Source: a bacterium
Lineage (GTDB): Bacteria; Bacillota; Clostridia; Lachnospirales; Lachnospiraceae
Assembly: GCA_030524675.1 (NCBI GenBank)
Contig: JAUNGE010000031.1
Coordinates: 1-39,799 of the forward strand
Length of the DNA stretch: 39,799 bases
Reading direction: 5' to 3'
Shown here: positions 18,217 through 26,005 of the stretch, piece after piece
Position numbering within the stretch: the stretch's first letter is position 1
Layout: each line of letters opens with the position of its first letter
Notes under the pieces: model-generated
Told to the model about the DNA's origin: nothing
Seen by the model: the letters and a program-made list of their open reading frames with translations, nothing else
Databases searched by the model: none
Translations under genes and position numbers: made by a program

Positions 18217-20394
18217 CTATTGCTGGGCCTGCGTCTGCTGCTGTGACTGCGTTTCAGCCTGTGTCTGTTGCTGCTGCGTCGGCTGTGACTGGCTCTGTGT
18301 CTCGGCCTGTGTGCTTCTGGACGGGTAATCCTGCGGGTTAATCACCATAGGGTCCGGCTTCTCTGCCGGCAGTGTCTGCTGCTGCCGATTTTCCTCAGCA
18401 GCCGCCGCGAACGGATTGTCCGGAAGAACTGTGCCGTTATCCTCTCCGACCGGATGCTCATCACCTTCCAGGCTCTCTGCCCTGGTCGGAACAATATATC
18501 CGTCGTCATTTTCCGGAAAAATATTCAGATATGGCAGAATATCCTGCATGATTTTTCTGAAAATCTCCGCTGCAAATGTACTGTGCGCCTGGTCCTCCAC
18601 ATTCGGCTCATCCACAATCACATACACGACCACCTGCGGGTTGTCCACAGGCGCAAAGCCGATAAAGGACACCAGATAGGTCTTTGCGGCACGCGGCAGC
18701 TTCTGCGCGGTTCCTGTCTTTCCGCCCAGCTTGTATCCCTCTATTTTAGCGGCCTTTCCAGTTCCTTTTTCCGGATTGTAGACCGTCTCATATAAGGCGT
18801 CGCGGATAAATGCGCTGGTTGTTGCCGATACAGTCTCTCTCACAGCCACAGCGTCTTTTCTCTCCACCACGGAACCCTTGCTGTTCAAAATCTGCTTTAC
18901 CACATGCGGCTGATAGTACGTTCCGCCATTAATTAAGGAAGAGAATGCGGCTGCCATCTGCACCATTGTGACATTGAAGTTCTGGCCGAAGCTGTTGGTC
19001 GCAAGGTCCGTCGGCCCCATATTTTCCTCTTTATAAATCAGGTTACTCGTAACCGCCTCGCCAGGAAGGTCGATGTTCGTCTTCTGTCCAAAACCGAACA
19101 GTGTCTGATACTTGGTAAATATGTGTTTTCCTTCCTTCGCTGCAATCTGCATCAGAACATCGTTGCAGGACACCATCAGGGATTCCGGCACAGTCAACTG
19201 ATTGTGCCCGTTTCGGTTGACGCAGCGGATGCGGTAACCGCCGATTTCCTGATAGCCGTCGCACACAAATGTCTCTTTTCCGGTAATCGCGCCTTCCTCG
19301 AGCGCTGCTGCGATGGTAAATGGCTTCATCGGAGAACCTGGCTCATAGGTATCGCTGACACAGTAATTTCTCCAGATGGTGTTCCATGCCTCCATCTGCT
19401 CTTCTGTCGTCATCGCATCAATCTGCTCCTGGGTGTACCATTGGGTCAGGTCTCGCGGATTGTTCAGGTCAAACTGGCGGCTGCTCGCCATACCCAGGAT
19501 TTCACCGTTGTTCGGATTCATCACAATCGCTGCAGTCGTCTTGCTTCCGGTCTCTGCCTCCCACTCATTGATGTAGCGCTCCACCACCTTCTGAATATTC
19601 ACATCCATCGTGGACATGACTGTATTTCCGTTGGAAGCGTTTTTGATGACGCGCTCCACATTGGAGTCCGCGTTCAAATAGCCGTACTCCCTTCCGTTTG
19701 TTCCCAGAAGTGTGCTGTTGTAGTACTGCTCAATACCGCCTGTGCCGGCGTCGCCGTCGCGGTTGGAAAAACCGATAATGTTACAGCCCAGAGAATTGTA
19801 GGGGTAAATCCGGTGATACTCTCTCTCAAACCAGATGCCCTTGATTCTCTTTCGGCTCTCGCTGGAGTCGGTCAGCTTCTTGTAGGCATCGGTCGCGTCT
19901 TTGTCGTACTTGTCAAACGTGTCCTTCACATCCTGGCTCACCATGCGCGCATAGCGGATATACGCGCGGGATGCATTGTCACGGATATACTGGCGCATCT
20001 CATTTTTGTCGTATCCGAACACGGCCTCCAGCGCTTCCACCGTCGGCTCCAGAAAATGTTCCTCGTCCGACATGATCTGCTTCGGGTCCAGAATCAGGTT
20101 GTAGACCATCTCGCTGGTCGCCAGATATGTGCCGTTTCGGTCAATGATATCGCCTCTTCGCGCCGGAATCACACGGCTGTCGTAGTCCTGCTGCATCAGA
20201 ATCTGCCTCTCATAAGAATCCCCGTCCTCATCCACAATGCGGAACAGCACAGTGATCAAGGCAAATAAAGCCAGCGTAATTACAACTACGGTAATCGCCA
20301 GCCTTTCCTGCATACGTTTTAAAAAAACTTTCTTCTTTTTTATTTTTACTTTTGCTTTTTTATTTGGATTTCTAGTGTTTCGGGATGTCCTCAT
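18217..20394 (-). CDS. ftsI: Class B penicillin-binding protein, FtsI-type
   Basis: Septal DD-transpeptidase, partner of FtsW. The 725 residues have a very basic N-terminus, one membrane helix (about 32-52), a dimer domain from about 75, and a transpeptidase domain with SPMK (Ser354), SCN (409-411) and KTG (559-561). After the fold ends near residue 625 comes a tail of about 100 residues. Its last 35 or so are almost only Gln, Ser, Thr and Ala, made of repeated TQAETQSQ-type units; no PASTA domain. The start codon lies inside the ftsL frame (23-base overlap), so the two are translationally coupled. Adjacency to ftsL supports the FtsI assignment. Confidence 0.9.
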   Translation of the reverse strand: MRTSRNTRNPNKKAKVKIKKKKVFLKRMQERLAITVVVITLALFALITVLFRIVDEDGDSYERQILMQQDYDSRVIPARRGDIIDRNGTYLATSEMVYNLILDPKQIMSDEEHFLEPTVEALEAVFGYDKNEMRQYIRDNASRAYIRYARMVSQDVKDTFDKYDKDATDAYKKLTDSSESRKRIKGIWFEREYHRIYPYNSLGCNIIGFSNRDGDAGTGGIEQYYNSTLLGTNGREYGYLNADSNVERVIKNASNGNTVMSTMDVNIQKVVERYINEWEAETGSKTTAAIVMNPNNGEILGMASSRQFDLNNPRDLTQWYTQEQIDAMTTEEQMEAWNTIWRNYCVSDTYEPGSPMKPFTIAAALEEGAITGKETFVCDGYQEIGGYRIRCVNRNGHNQLTVPESLMVSCNDVLMQIAAKEGKHIFTKYQTLFGFGQKTNIDLPGEAVTSNLIYKEENMGPTDLATNSFGQNFNVTMVQMAAAFSSLINGGTYYQPHVVKQILNSKGSVVERKDAVAVRETVSATTSAFIRDALYETVYNPEKGTGKAAKIEGYKLGGKTGTAQKLPRAAKTYLVSFIGFAPVDNPQVVVYVIVDEPNVEDQAHSTFAAEIFRKIMQDILPYLNIFPENDDGYIVPTRAESLEGDEHPVGEDNGTVLPDNPFAAAAEENRQQQTLPAEKPDPMVINPQDYPSRSTQAETQSQSQPTQQQQTQAETQSQQQTQAQQ

Positions 20395-20848
20395 TTTGTC
20401 TTACATACTCTCTTTCTGTCCTGTGGTACTGAATCACCTGGCTTTTTCCTGCATATACCATGCCAAGTTCTTCTGTTGCCACTCGATATACATAATCCAA
20501 ATCCACATAGGTATGTATCCTGGTTCGAAGAGCATCGTTGTCAATCTGGTACTGCTCCAGACTCTGCTCTAAGGTCTCAATGTTATGGATTCGTGCTGTT
20601 ATGGAAGACTGAATATGAATATAGTTGGCGCACACAAACAGTGTCACGGCAACCGCTACGGTCAGAACCGCCACGTACGGCAAATCGACATAGAGTGCCT
20701 TTTGCTGATTTCGCCTCACGTTTTTACTTACCTGTCTTTTTACCTGCTGCTGTGGCCTCTTCTGAGGCCTCTCTCTGTGGATCTCCTTGCGCACGGTGTT
20801 GCCGTCTACGTATACCTTCTGACTGCGGTGTCTTCTCTCTTCAGCCAT
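20372..20848 (-). CDS. ftsL: FtsL-like divisome protein
   Basis: Small bitopic membrane protein (158 residues). A long basic, Gln-rich cytosolic part (about 1-52) precedes a membrane helix (YVAVLTVAVAVTLFVCANYI, about 54-73). An extracellular heptad-like segment follows (about 75-110), which is the usual coiled coil through which FtsL pairs with FtsQ/DivIB and DivIC, and then a short C-terminus with YRVATEELGMVYAGKSQVIQ. Sequence conservation in this family is weak; the call rests on topology, the coiled coil and the position between rsmH and ftsI. AGGAGG lies 9 bases before the start. Confidence 0.82.
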   Translation of the reverse strand: MAEERRHRSQKVYVDGNTVRKEIHRERPQKRPQQQVKRQVSKNVRRNQQKALYVDLPYVAVLTVAVAVTLFVCANYIHIQSSITARIHNIETLEQSLEQYQIDNDALRTRIHTYVDLDYVYRVATEELGMVYAGKSQVIQYHRTEREYVRQNEDIPKH

Positions 20849-20871
20849 TCCATTACACCTCCTAATCTTGT

Positions 20872-20957
20872 AAAGCGGACATTCGGAATCCGCTTTGCTC
20901 CTTCCTCACGAACGCAGGCTGCTTCGCAGCTGTCAGATGGGAATATTCCATCTGACA
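20872..20957. repeat. Three consecutive hairpins between rsmH and ftsL
   Basis: Perfect inverted repeats in the 121-base gap: AAAGCGGA/TCCGCTTT (20872-20896), GCTGC/GCAGC around TTC (20918-20930) and TGTCAGATGG/CCATCTGACA (20931-20957). None has a U run in the direction of transcription, so they are not ordinary terminators. They may mark mRNA processing or uncouple the levels of the two genes. Confidence 0.8.
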
Positions 20958-20969
20958 CAAGCATCCCCC

Positions 20970-21950
20970 TTACTCACAATTTGGTTCTCCTACATACCTA
21001 AAATGGGGATTGCTTGTTATGCGTTCAAATACTCTTAACTTTGCACTCTTCGAGCGAGAATTCTGCAAAAGTTCCTCCTCCGACGGTAAAATCGGTTTTC
21101 TCGTCACAACTCTTCCTTTGCTCTTCTTTCCGCACACGCAGACCGGAAACTCCGGTGGGCAGGTACACGGATTTTCATTCAGGCGAAATCTCGTCTTCAC
21201 GATTCGGTCCTCCAGAGAATGAAACGTGATAATCGAGAGGCGCCCGCCTGGTTTTAACAGCGAAATCATCGTGTCAATCGAGTCATTCAACACATCCAGC
21301 TCGTGGTTTAACTCAATGCGGATCGCCTGGTAGGTTCTCTTGGAAGGATGTCCTCCGGTCGCCCTCACCTTCGCGGGAATCGCTGCCTTTATGATCTCAT
21401 TGAGCTGTCCTGTGGTAGTAATCGGTGTCTCCTGCCTTGCCCTCACGATGTGCTTCGCAATGTTTTTGGCGAAGCGGTCCTCACCGTAATCGCGGATAAT
21501 CCGGTAAAGCTCCTGCTCGGTGTAGGTATTTACCAAATCCGCCGCTGTCATGGGATTTCTCTGGTCCATGCGCATATCGAGCGCCGTGTCCTCGCGGTAA
21601 GTAAAGCCGCGCTCCACAGTATCCAGCTGATAGGAGGAAACCCCCAAATCCAAATAAATTCCATCCACCTTGTCGATGGAAAGCTCCTCCAGCACAGTTT
21701 TTATATTTTTATAGTTGTTTCTCACAATCGTGACCTTGTCACCAAACGGGCGCAGGCGCTCTCCTGCTGCCGCAATGGCATCGGCGTCCTGGTCAATCCC
21801 GATAAGCCGTCCATGTTCTCCAAGCTGCTCCGCCACCCGAAAAGCATGTCCGCCTCCGCCGAGTGTTCCGTCCACGTAAATTCCGTCCGGCTTTATCAAA
21901 AGACTGCCCACAGTCTCCTCCAAAAGCACTGATTTATGTACAAATGTCAT
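20970..21950 (-). CDS. rsmH: 16S rRNA m4C1402 methyltransferase RsmH (MraW)
   Basis: SAM-dependent N4-methylation of C1402 in the decoding centre of 16S rRNA. The 326 residues begin with [15 protein letters not shown] and include the SAM-binding [10 protein letters not shown] block near residue 28, [10 protein letters not shown] near 100, a helical insert, and [14 protein letters not shown] near 255. A Cys-rich [15 protein letters not shown] segment is typical. The ATG overlaps the mraZ stop as ATGA, so the pair is translationally coupled. Confidence 0.97.
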   Translation of the reverse strand: MTFVHKSVLLEETVGSLLIKPDGIYVDGTLGGGGHAFRVAEQLGEHGRLIGIDQDADAIAAAGERLRPFGDKVTIVRNNYKNIKTVLEELSIDKVDGIYLDLGVSSYQLDTVERGFTYREDTALDMRMDQRNPMTAADLVNTYTEQELYRIIRDYGEDRFAKNIAKHIVRARQETPITTTGQLNEIIKAAIPAKVRATGGHPSKRTYQAIRIELNHELDVLNDSIDTMISLLKPGGRLSIITFHSLEDRIVKTRFRLNENPCTCPPEFPVCVCGKKSKGRVVTRKPILPSEEELLQNSRSKSAKLRVFERITSNPHFRYVGEPNCE

Positions 21951-22372
21951 ATCCCAAAACCTTCCATGCTCTCTGCAATTTCATTCATATCATCATATCC
22001 GCTCTCACCGGCCCAGGCTGCATCATTCCAAATCTCAATGCGGTTTCCCACACCTGCCAGGACTACGTCCTTCTTTAAGCCTGCGAATTTTCTGAGAACT
22101 GCGGGAAGAAGAATCCGTCCCTGCTTGTCCATCTCACACATCGCAGCACCTGCCAGAAAAAAACGAGTCAGTTTCCTGGCGTTCGGATTTGTGAGTGGCA
22201 GAGCACGCAGTTTCTGCTCCAACTTTTCCCACTCCTGTAAGCCGTACACGAACAGACAGCCGTCGAGTCCTCTCGTCACCACAAAGGAATCTCCAAGTTG
22301 TTCTCTGAACCTGGAAGGCATAATCAGACGGCCTTTTTCATCGATTGTGTGACTATATTCCCCTATAAACAT
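21947..22372 (-). CDS. mraZ: Transcriptional regulator MraZ
   Basis: First gene of the dcw cluster. The 141 residues contain two SpoVT/AbrB-like domains: [21 protein letters not shown] (about 4-24) and [16 protein letters not shown] (about 84-100), each with the conserved Asp-Lys/x-Gly-Arg. In E. coli MraZ is a repressor of its own operon that binds TGGGN repeats; three such repeats stand between this gene and its promoter, which supports autoregulation here. Confidence 0.96.
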   Translation of the reverse strand: MFIGEYSHTIDEKGRLIMPSRFREQLGDSFVVTRGLDGCLFVYGLQEWEKLEQKLRALPLTNPNARKLTRFFLAGAAMCEMDKQGRILLPAVLRKFAGLKKDVVLAGVGNRIEIWNDAAWAGESGYDDMNEIAESMEGFGI

Positions 22373-22410
22373 ACCGTTCTGCCCTCTTTGTGGTTCGAAT
22401 TGCCTTATTC

Positions 22411-22435
22411 TCCCACTTTATGCCACTTTTTCCCA
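22411..22435 (-). promoter_or_regulatory. MraZ-box array: three TGGNN repeats with 10-bp period
   Basis: Read leftward the order is TGGGA (complement of 22431-22435), TGGCA (22421-22425) and TGGGA (22411-22415), each separated by 5 bases. This is the spacing reported for MraZ operators (TGGGN repeats with 5-base spacers). The array starts about 40 bases before the mraZ start codon, downstream of the promoter. Confidence 0.82.
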
Positions 22436-22462
22436 CTGTCAAAGTTCTAATGACTCATTTTT

Positions 22463-22491
22463 ATTCTAGTACAACCTTCACAAAATGGCAA
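22463..22491 (-). promoter_or_regulatory. Promoter of the dcw cluster
   Basis: Read leftward: TTGCCA (complement of 22486-22491), 17-base spacer, TAGAAT (complement of 22463-22468). The transcript would begin near 22456 and read through the MraZ boxes. A second possible -35 (TTGACA, complement of 22437-22442) adjoins the boxes, but its -10 match (TAAAGT at 16 bases) overlaps them. Confidence 0.65.
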
Positions 22492-22552
22492 GGTTTTTTT
22501 ACCACATTTTGTAAGAAATCTATCGTCAGGAAACGTTTTGAAACGACAAAGA

Positions 22553-22591
22553 AAAGAAACCGGAACAAAATGATTCTCATCCGGTTTCTTT
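22553..22591 (-). terminator. Terminator of the Spo0E-like gene
   Basis: Perfect 12-base arms AAAGAAACCGGA/TCCGGTTTCTTT around a 15-base loop. Read leftward it is followed by a U-rich stretch (TTTCTTTG). It lies between the Spo0E-like gene and the dcw promoter and should insulate them. Confidence 0.75.
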
Positions 22592-22748
22592 CCCTTCTGC
22601 CTGTCCTTATTCTCTCCTTATTTTATCGAACATACATTACGAACATGTTTTCCCTATACGGACATTTCTGCCGCTTCTAGCTATATGTATCCAGTTTCAT
22701 CTGTGCTATACTGCTGTCTGCATCCATGCTCCCATTTGCATGCATGCC

Positions 22749-22901
22749 TCAGTCTGCATCTGCACTCATATAAGCAGCAATCAGGCGATCCATCTCTTTG
22801 CTTATCTTTAAAATCTGTTCATAATCTATCTTTCTGTCAACAGCGTCATTTAAACGTTCCCTCATCGCTTCAATCTGGCGGCTTAATTCTTCTTTTGACA
22901 T
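22749..22901 (-). CDS. Spo0E-family aspartyl-phosphate phosphatase
   Basis: A 50-residue protein starting MSKEELSRQIEAMRERL, with the family signature near the C-terminus as ISKEMDRLIAAYM (residues 33-45; the usual form is S-x-E-L-D-x-L-I). In Bacillus, Spo0E-type proteins fold as a helical hairpin and dephosphorylate phospho-Spo0A, restraining sporulation; that role is inferred here. AAAGGAG lies 10 bases before the ATG. It has its own promoter (22973-23001) and terminator, so it is a single-gene unit inserted between ychF and the dcw cluster. The small size makes the call depend mainly on the motif, the ribosome site and the flanking signals, all of which agree. Confidence 0.87.
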   Translation of the reverse strand: MSKEELSRQIEAMRERLNDAVDRKIDYEQILKISKEMDRLIAAYMSADAD

Positions 22902-22972
22902 CCTTTTTTTCTCCTTTCGAATGTACTGACCGTACCATGTCTTAGGCGCTTTTTGTTTTTAATCCTGCCTTT

Positions 22973-23001
22973 ATTTTACCCCTACTATATTGAAAAATCA
23001 A
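22973..23001 (-). promoter_or_regulatory. Promoter of the Spo0E-like gene
   Basis: Read leftward: TTGATT (complement of 22996-23001), 17-base spacer, TAAAAT (complement of 22973-22978), about 70 bases before the start codon. Confidence 0.6.
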
Positions 23002-23130
23002 ACAGATTCCATCGAATGTTCTCGACAGGAATCGACCTAATATGCGCTAATGTATTTGGGTACACTCTGATAGATTCACTCCGCCCATGTGATATTCCAA
23101 AGTCACCACGCTTCTCTTTTTTTCTTTCTC

Positions 23131-23159
23131 TTTCTTTTCCCGAAAAAATGTGTTATGAT
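23131..23159 (+). promoter_or_regulatory. Candidate ychF promoter with extended -10
   Basis: TGTTATGAT (23151-23159) is an extended -10 element; the -35 region at 17 bases (TTTCTT, 23131-23136) is poor. It would give a leader of about 145 bases. Confidence 0.45.
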
Positions 23160-23310
23160 AGGTTGAAAATATATTTTGTATCAGTTTGGTATCGTACAGG
23201 CAGCATCGTATCGGCACTATTTATTGTATGGGCAGCATTGTATAGCCAGTCTCCTTACAGATATCTGAACTGTTACATAGTTTTCTATAAAAAGAAAGGA
23301 CGTATTCATT

Positions 23311-24408
23311 ATGAAATTAGGTATTGTTGGACTGCCAAACGTCGGCAAAAGTACCCTTTTCAATTCCCTGACAAAAGCAGGAGCAGAATCTGCAAACTAC
23401 CCATTCTGTACCATCGACCCAAACATCGGTATCGTACCGGTTCCAGACAGCCGTCTGGGAAAACTCGCTGCTCTGTACAACTCTGAAAAAATCACTCCGG
23501 CTGTGATTGAGTTTGTGGATATCGCCGGTCTGGTAAAGGGCGCATCCAAAGGGGAGGGCCTTGGAAACCAGTTTTTATCCAATATCCGCGAGGTAGATGC
23601 GATTGTGCATGTAGTGCGCTGCTTTGAGGATTCCAATGTCATCCATGTGGATGGAAGTGTCAACCCGCTGCGCGACATTGAGACAATTAATCTGGAATTA
23701 ATCTTCTCCGATATCGAGATTCTGGAGAGAAGAATCTCGAAGTCTGCCCGCGCTGCCTGCAACGACAAGGCATTAGCAAAAGAAGTGGAAGTTTTGAGAC
23801 GCCTGCAGGCACATCTGGAGGACGGAAAACTGGCGAGAAGCTTTGCATGTGCAGATGAGGACGAGCTGGCACTTGTGTCATCCCTGAACCTTCTGACCTG
23901 GAAACCAGTCATTTTCGCTGCCAATGTATCAGAAGATGACGTGGCAGATGACGGCGCCTCCAATGCGCATGTAGCAAAAGTGCGCGAGTTCGCAGCAGAA
24001 ACCGGCAGCGAAGTCTTCGTGATCTGCGCGCAGATTGAGCAGGAAATCGCAGAGCTCGATGACGATGAGAAAAAACTGTTTTTGGAGGATCTGGGACTCT
24101 CCGAATCCGGCCTCGACAAACTGATTGCCGCAAGCTATCGTCTTCTCGGCTTAATCAGCTATCTGACCGCAGGCGAGAAGGAAACCCGCGCATGGACTAT
24201 CCAGCTCGGTACCAAAGCTCCGCAGGCTGCCGGAAAGATTCACTCCGACTTTGAGCGCGGTTTCATCCGTGCCGAGGTCGTAAATTACCAGGACCTGTTA
24301 AACTGCGGCACCTACACAGCAGCAAAGGAAAAAGGACTGGTTCGTCTGGAAGGCAAAGAGTATGTGATGAAAGACGGCGACGTGGTACTGTTCCGCTTTA
24401 ATGTATAA
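23311..24408 (+). CDS. ychF: Ribosome-associated ATPase YchF/EngD
   Basis: An Obg-family P-loop NTPase that prefers ATP and binds ribosomes; in E. coli it is linked to oxidative-stress and translation control. The 365 residues have G1 GLPNVGKST (7-15), the switch region with NYPFCTIDPN near 30, and G3 DIAGLVKGASKGEGLGNQFL near 70. A helical coiled-coil domain follows at about 130-200. In place of the GTPase G4 NKxD there is a NVSED-type motif, and a C-terminal TGS domain ends in the family-typical GDVVLFRFNV. AAAGGA precedes the start. Confidence 0.97.
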   Translation: MKLGIVGLPNVGKSTLFNSLTKAGAESANYPFCTIDPNIGIVPVPDSRLGKLAALYNSEKITPAVIEFVDIAGLVKGASKGEGLGNQFLSNIREVDAIVHVVRCFEDSNVIHVDGSVNPLRDIETINLELIFSDIEILERRISKSARAACNDKALAKEVEVLRRLQAHLEDGKLARSFACADEDELALVSSLNLLTWKPVIFAANVSEDDVADDGASNAHVAKVREFAAETGSEVFVICAQIEQEIAELDDDEKKLFLEDLGLSESGLDKLIAASYRLLGLISYLTAGEKETRAWTIQLGTKAPQAAGKIHSDFERGFIRAEVVNYQDLLNCGTYTAAKEKGLVRLEGKEYVMKDGDVVLFRFNV

Positions 24409-24424
24409 TATGATGATGATACCA

Positions 24425-24487
24425 GGGTCAAATAGACCAAAATCCGATGCAAGCTTGCTTGCAAGAGGATTTTGGTCCAGTTGACCC
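24425..24487. repeat. 63-nt three-tier palindrome downstream of ychF
   Basis: Nested perfect arms: GGGTCAA/TTGACCC (24425-24431, 24481-24487), GACCAAAATCC/GGATTTTGGTC (24435-24445, 24467-24477) and TGCAAG/CTTGCA (24448-24453, 24458-24463), separated by 2-3 base internal loops. About 24 base pairs in all. No T run follows on either strand, and a separate terminator lies 40 bases on. Confidence 0.9.
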
Positions 24488-24528
24488 GCCAAAAACATGA
24501 GAAAGCAACCCGAACAGGGCGTAAGTAA

Positions 24529-24572
24529 AAACCCCCGCCAGCGTCAAATGCAAATGACGCTGACAGGGGTTT
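24529..24572. terminator. Terminator between convergent ychF and rnfB
   Basis: Perfect CAGCGTCA/TGACGCTG stem extended by CCCC/GGGG and AAA/TTT outside a 3-4 base internal loop. T runs occur on both strands at the outer edges, so it probably works in both directions. Confidence 0.8.
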
Positions 24573-24605
24573 CTCGTTTTATTATGGATGAAACCCGTTT
24601 TCTTC

Positions 24606-25403
24606 TTAAACGGTCTTTATTACCTTCACCGGACACTTCGCTGCGCACTTGCCGCAGTTTGTACACTTGCTGTAATCGATATGTGCCAGGTTGTTTGTCA
24701 CGGTAATCGCACCGGACTCGCAGACTTTGGTACACATCATACATCCGATACATCCCGCATCGCATGCCAGCTTCACGTCCTTGCCCTTTGCGTTGGAGTT
24801 ACACTGTACCAGATTCTGTGCCTTGTACGGTACCAGCTCAATCAGGTGGTTCGGACATGCAGCCGCACATTTTCCGCATGCCACACATTTCTCCTTGTCC
24901 ACCACTGCCACACCGTCAACTACATGGATGGCATCAAAATCACACACCTTCACGCAGCTGCCGTATCCCATACATCCGTATGCACATGCCTTCTCACCGT
25001 GCCCTGGAACCACGCTCACGCCTGAGCAGTCATCCAAACCATAGTAGCGGTACTGCACTCTCGTCTTGTCGCAGGTTCCTTTACATTTCACGAAGGCCAC
25101 TTTCTTGTCTGCACCTGCGCTCTCTACGCCCATGATTGCTGCAATCTTGTCTGCAACCGGTGCGCCGCCAACCGGACACGCGCCGACCGGTGCCTCGCCT
25201 GCCGCAATGGCCTTTGCCAGGGCATCACATCCGGCATATCCGCAGCCGCCGCAGTTGTTTCCTGGCAGCTCGCCGCGCACCAGAATTTCTCTCTCGTCCA
25301 CTTCTACTTTAAATGCTTCGCTGGCAATCCCCAAGAGGATACCGATGATAATACCTACTGCCCCGACCATAACGGCCGCAAGCAAAATTCCCATCATATT
25401 CAT
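24606..25403 (-). CDS. rnfB: Rnf complex iron-sulfur subunit RnfB
   Basis: Entry point for ferredoxin electrons in the membrane ferredoxin:NAD+ oxidoreductase. In the 265 residues an N-terminal membrane helix (about 5-27) is followed by the [4Fe-4S] motif NNCGGCGYAGC with Cys 51, 54, 59 and 76. Further cysteine clusters read CAYGCMGYGSCVKVC, CVACGKCAAACP, CIGCMMCTKVC and CTNCGKCAAKCP, enough for several more [4Fe-4S] clusters. GGGGGA precedes the start. It is the last gene of rnfCDGEAB, 13 bases after rnfA. Confidence 0.97.
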   Translation of the reverse strand: MNMMGILLAAVMVGAVGIIIGILLGIASEAFKVEVDEREILVRGELPGNNCGGCGYAGCDALAKAIAAGEAPVGACPVGGAPVADKIAAIMGVESAGADKKVAFVKCKGTCDKTRVQYRYYGLDDCSGVSVVPGHGEKACAYGCMGYGSCVKVCDFDAIHVVDGVAVVDKEKCVACGKCAAACPNHLIELVPYKAQNLVQCNSNAKGKDVKLACDAGCIGCMMCTKVCESGAITVTNNLAHIDYSKCTNCGKCAAKCPVKVIKTV

Positions 25404-25416
25404 CTTTCGTCCCCCT

Positions 25417-25992
25417 TTAAATTAGTCCAGAAAATCCGAAAAACGCGATTGCCATCAAACCAGCTGTAATCAGCACAATCGGGGAACCTTTAAACGAATC
25501 CGGTATATCGTTGTGCTCGATTTTCTCCCGCACGCCGGCAAGCAGGATGATAGAGATAGTAAATCCCACTGCTGTACCCAGACCGTTAATCACGCTTTTC
25601 AGCACGCCGTACTCGTTCTGCACGTTTGTCAGAGCCACACCAAGCACTGCACAGTTGGTCGTGATAAGCGGCAGGTACACGCCGAGCGCCTCATACAGAG
25701 ACGGCATACTTTTCTTCAGGAACATTTCCACAAACTGTACCAGAGCTGCGATAACCAGAATAAACACGATGGTCTGCAAATACTCCAGGTTCAGCGCCAC
25801 CAGGATATAGTTGTAAATCAAACTTGTCACGGCAGATGCGATGGTGATAACGAAGATAACCGCTGCTCCCATGCCCCCTGCTGTCTCTACTTTTTTAGAA
25901 ACGCCGAGGAAAGGACAAATGCCCAAAAACTGGCTCAGTACTACGTTATTTACCAGGGCAGAGCCGATGGCAATCAATAACAATTCTTTCAT
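25417..25992 (-). CDS. rnfA: Rnf complex membrane subunit RnfA
   Basis: Integral membrane subunit (191 residues, about six helices) related to NqrE. In resolved complexes RnfA and RnfE together bind an intramembrane iron-sulfur cluster through conserved cysteines. Conserved blocks: NNVVLSQFLGICPFLGVSKK near residue 15, with the cluster Cys, and TTNCAVLG near residue 111. GGAGG precedes the start. It lies 13 bases after rnfE. Confidence 0.96.
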   Translation of the reverse strand: MKELLLIAIGSALVNNVVLSQFLGICPFLGVSKKVETAGGMGAAVIFVITIASAVTSLIYNYILVALNLEYLQTIVFILVIAALVQFVEMFLKKSMPSLYEALGVYLPLITTNCAVLGVALTNVQNEYGVLKSVINGLGTAVGFTISIILLAGVREKIEHNDIPDSFKGSPIVLITAGLMAIAFFGFSGLI

Positions 25993-26005
25993 CTATCCAT
26001 TCCTC

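Larger units (their letters stand above)
22902..23310. other. Divergent intergenic region between the Spo0E-like gene and ychF
   Basis: No further gene is seen. It holds the leftward promoter of the Spo0E-like gene and the rightward candidate promoter of ychF. The ychF leader carries a 13-base near-repeat, GGCAGCAT(C/T)GTAT, at 23199-23211 and 23231-23243. Confidence 0.6.

Noticed and set aside
19123-20268. 381-codon frame antisense to ftsI
   Set aside because: Shadow of the ftsI reading frame; no start signal and no recognisable domain.
23010-23045. Spo0A box upstream of the Spo0E-like gene
   Set aside because: CTGTCGAG is one base off TGTCGAA and stands alone; too weak to report as a site.
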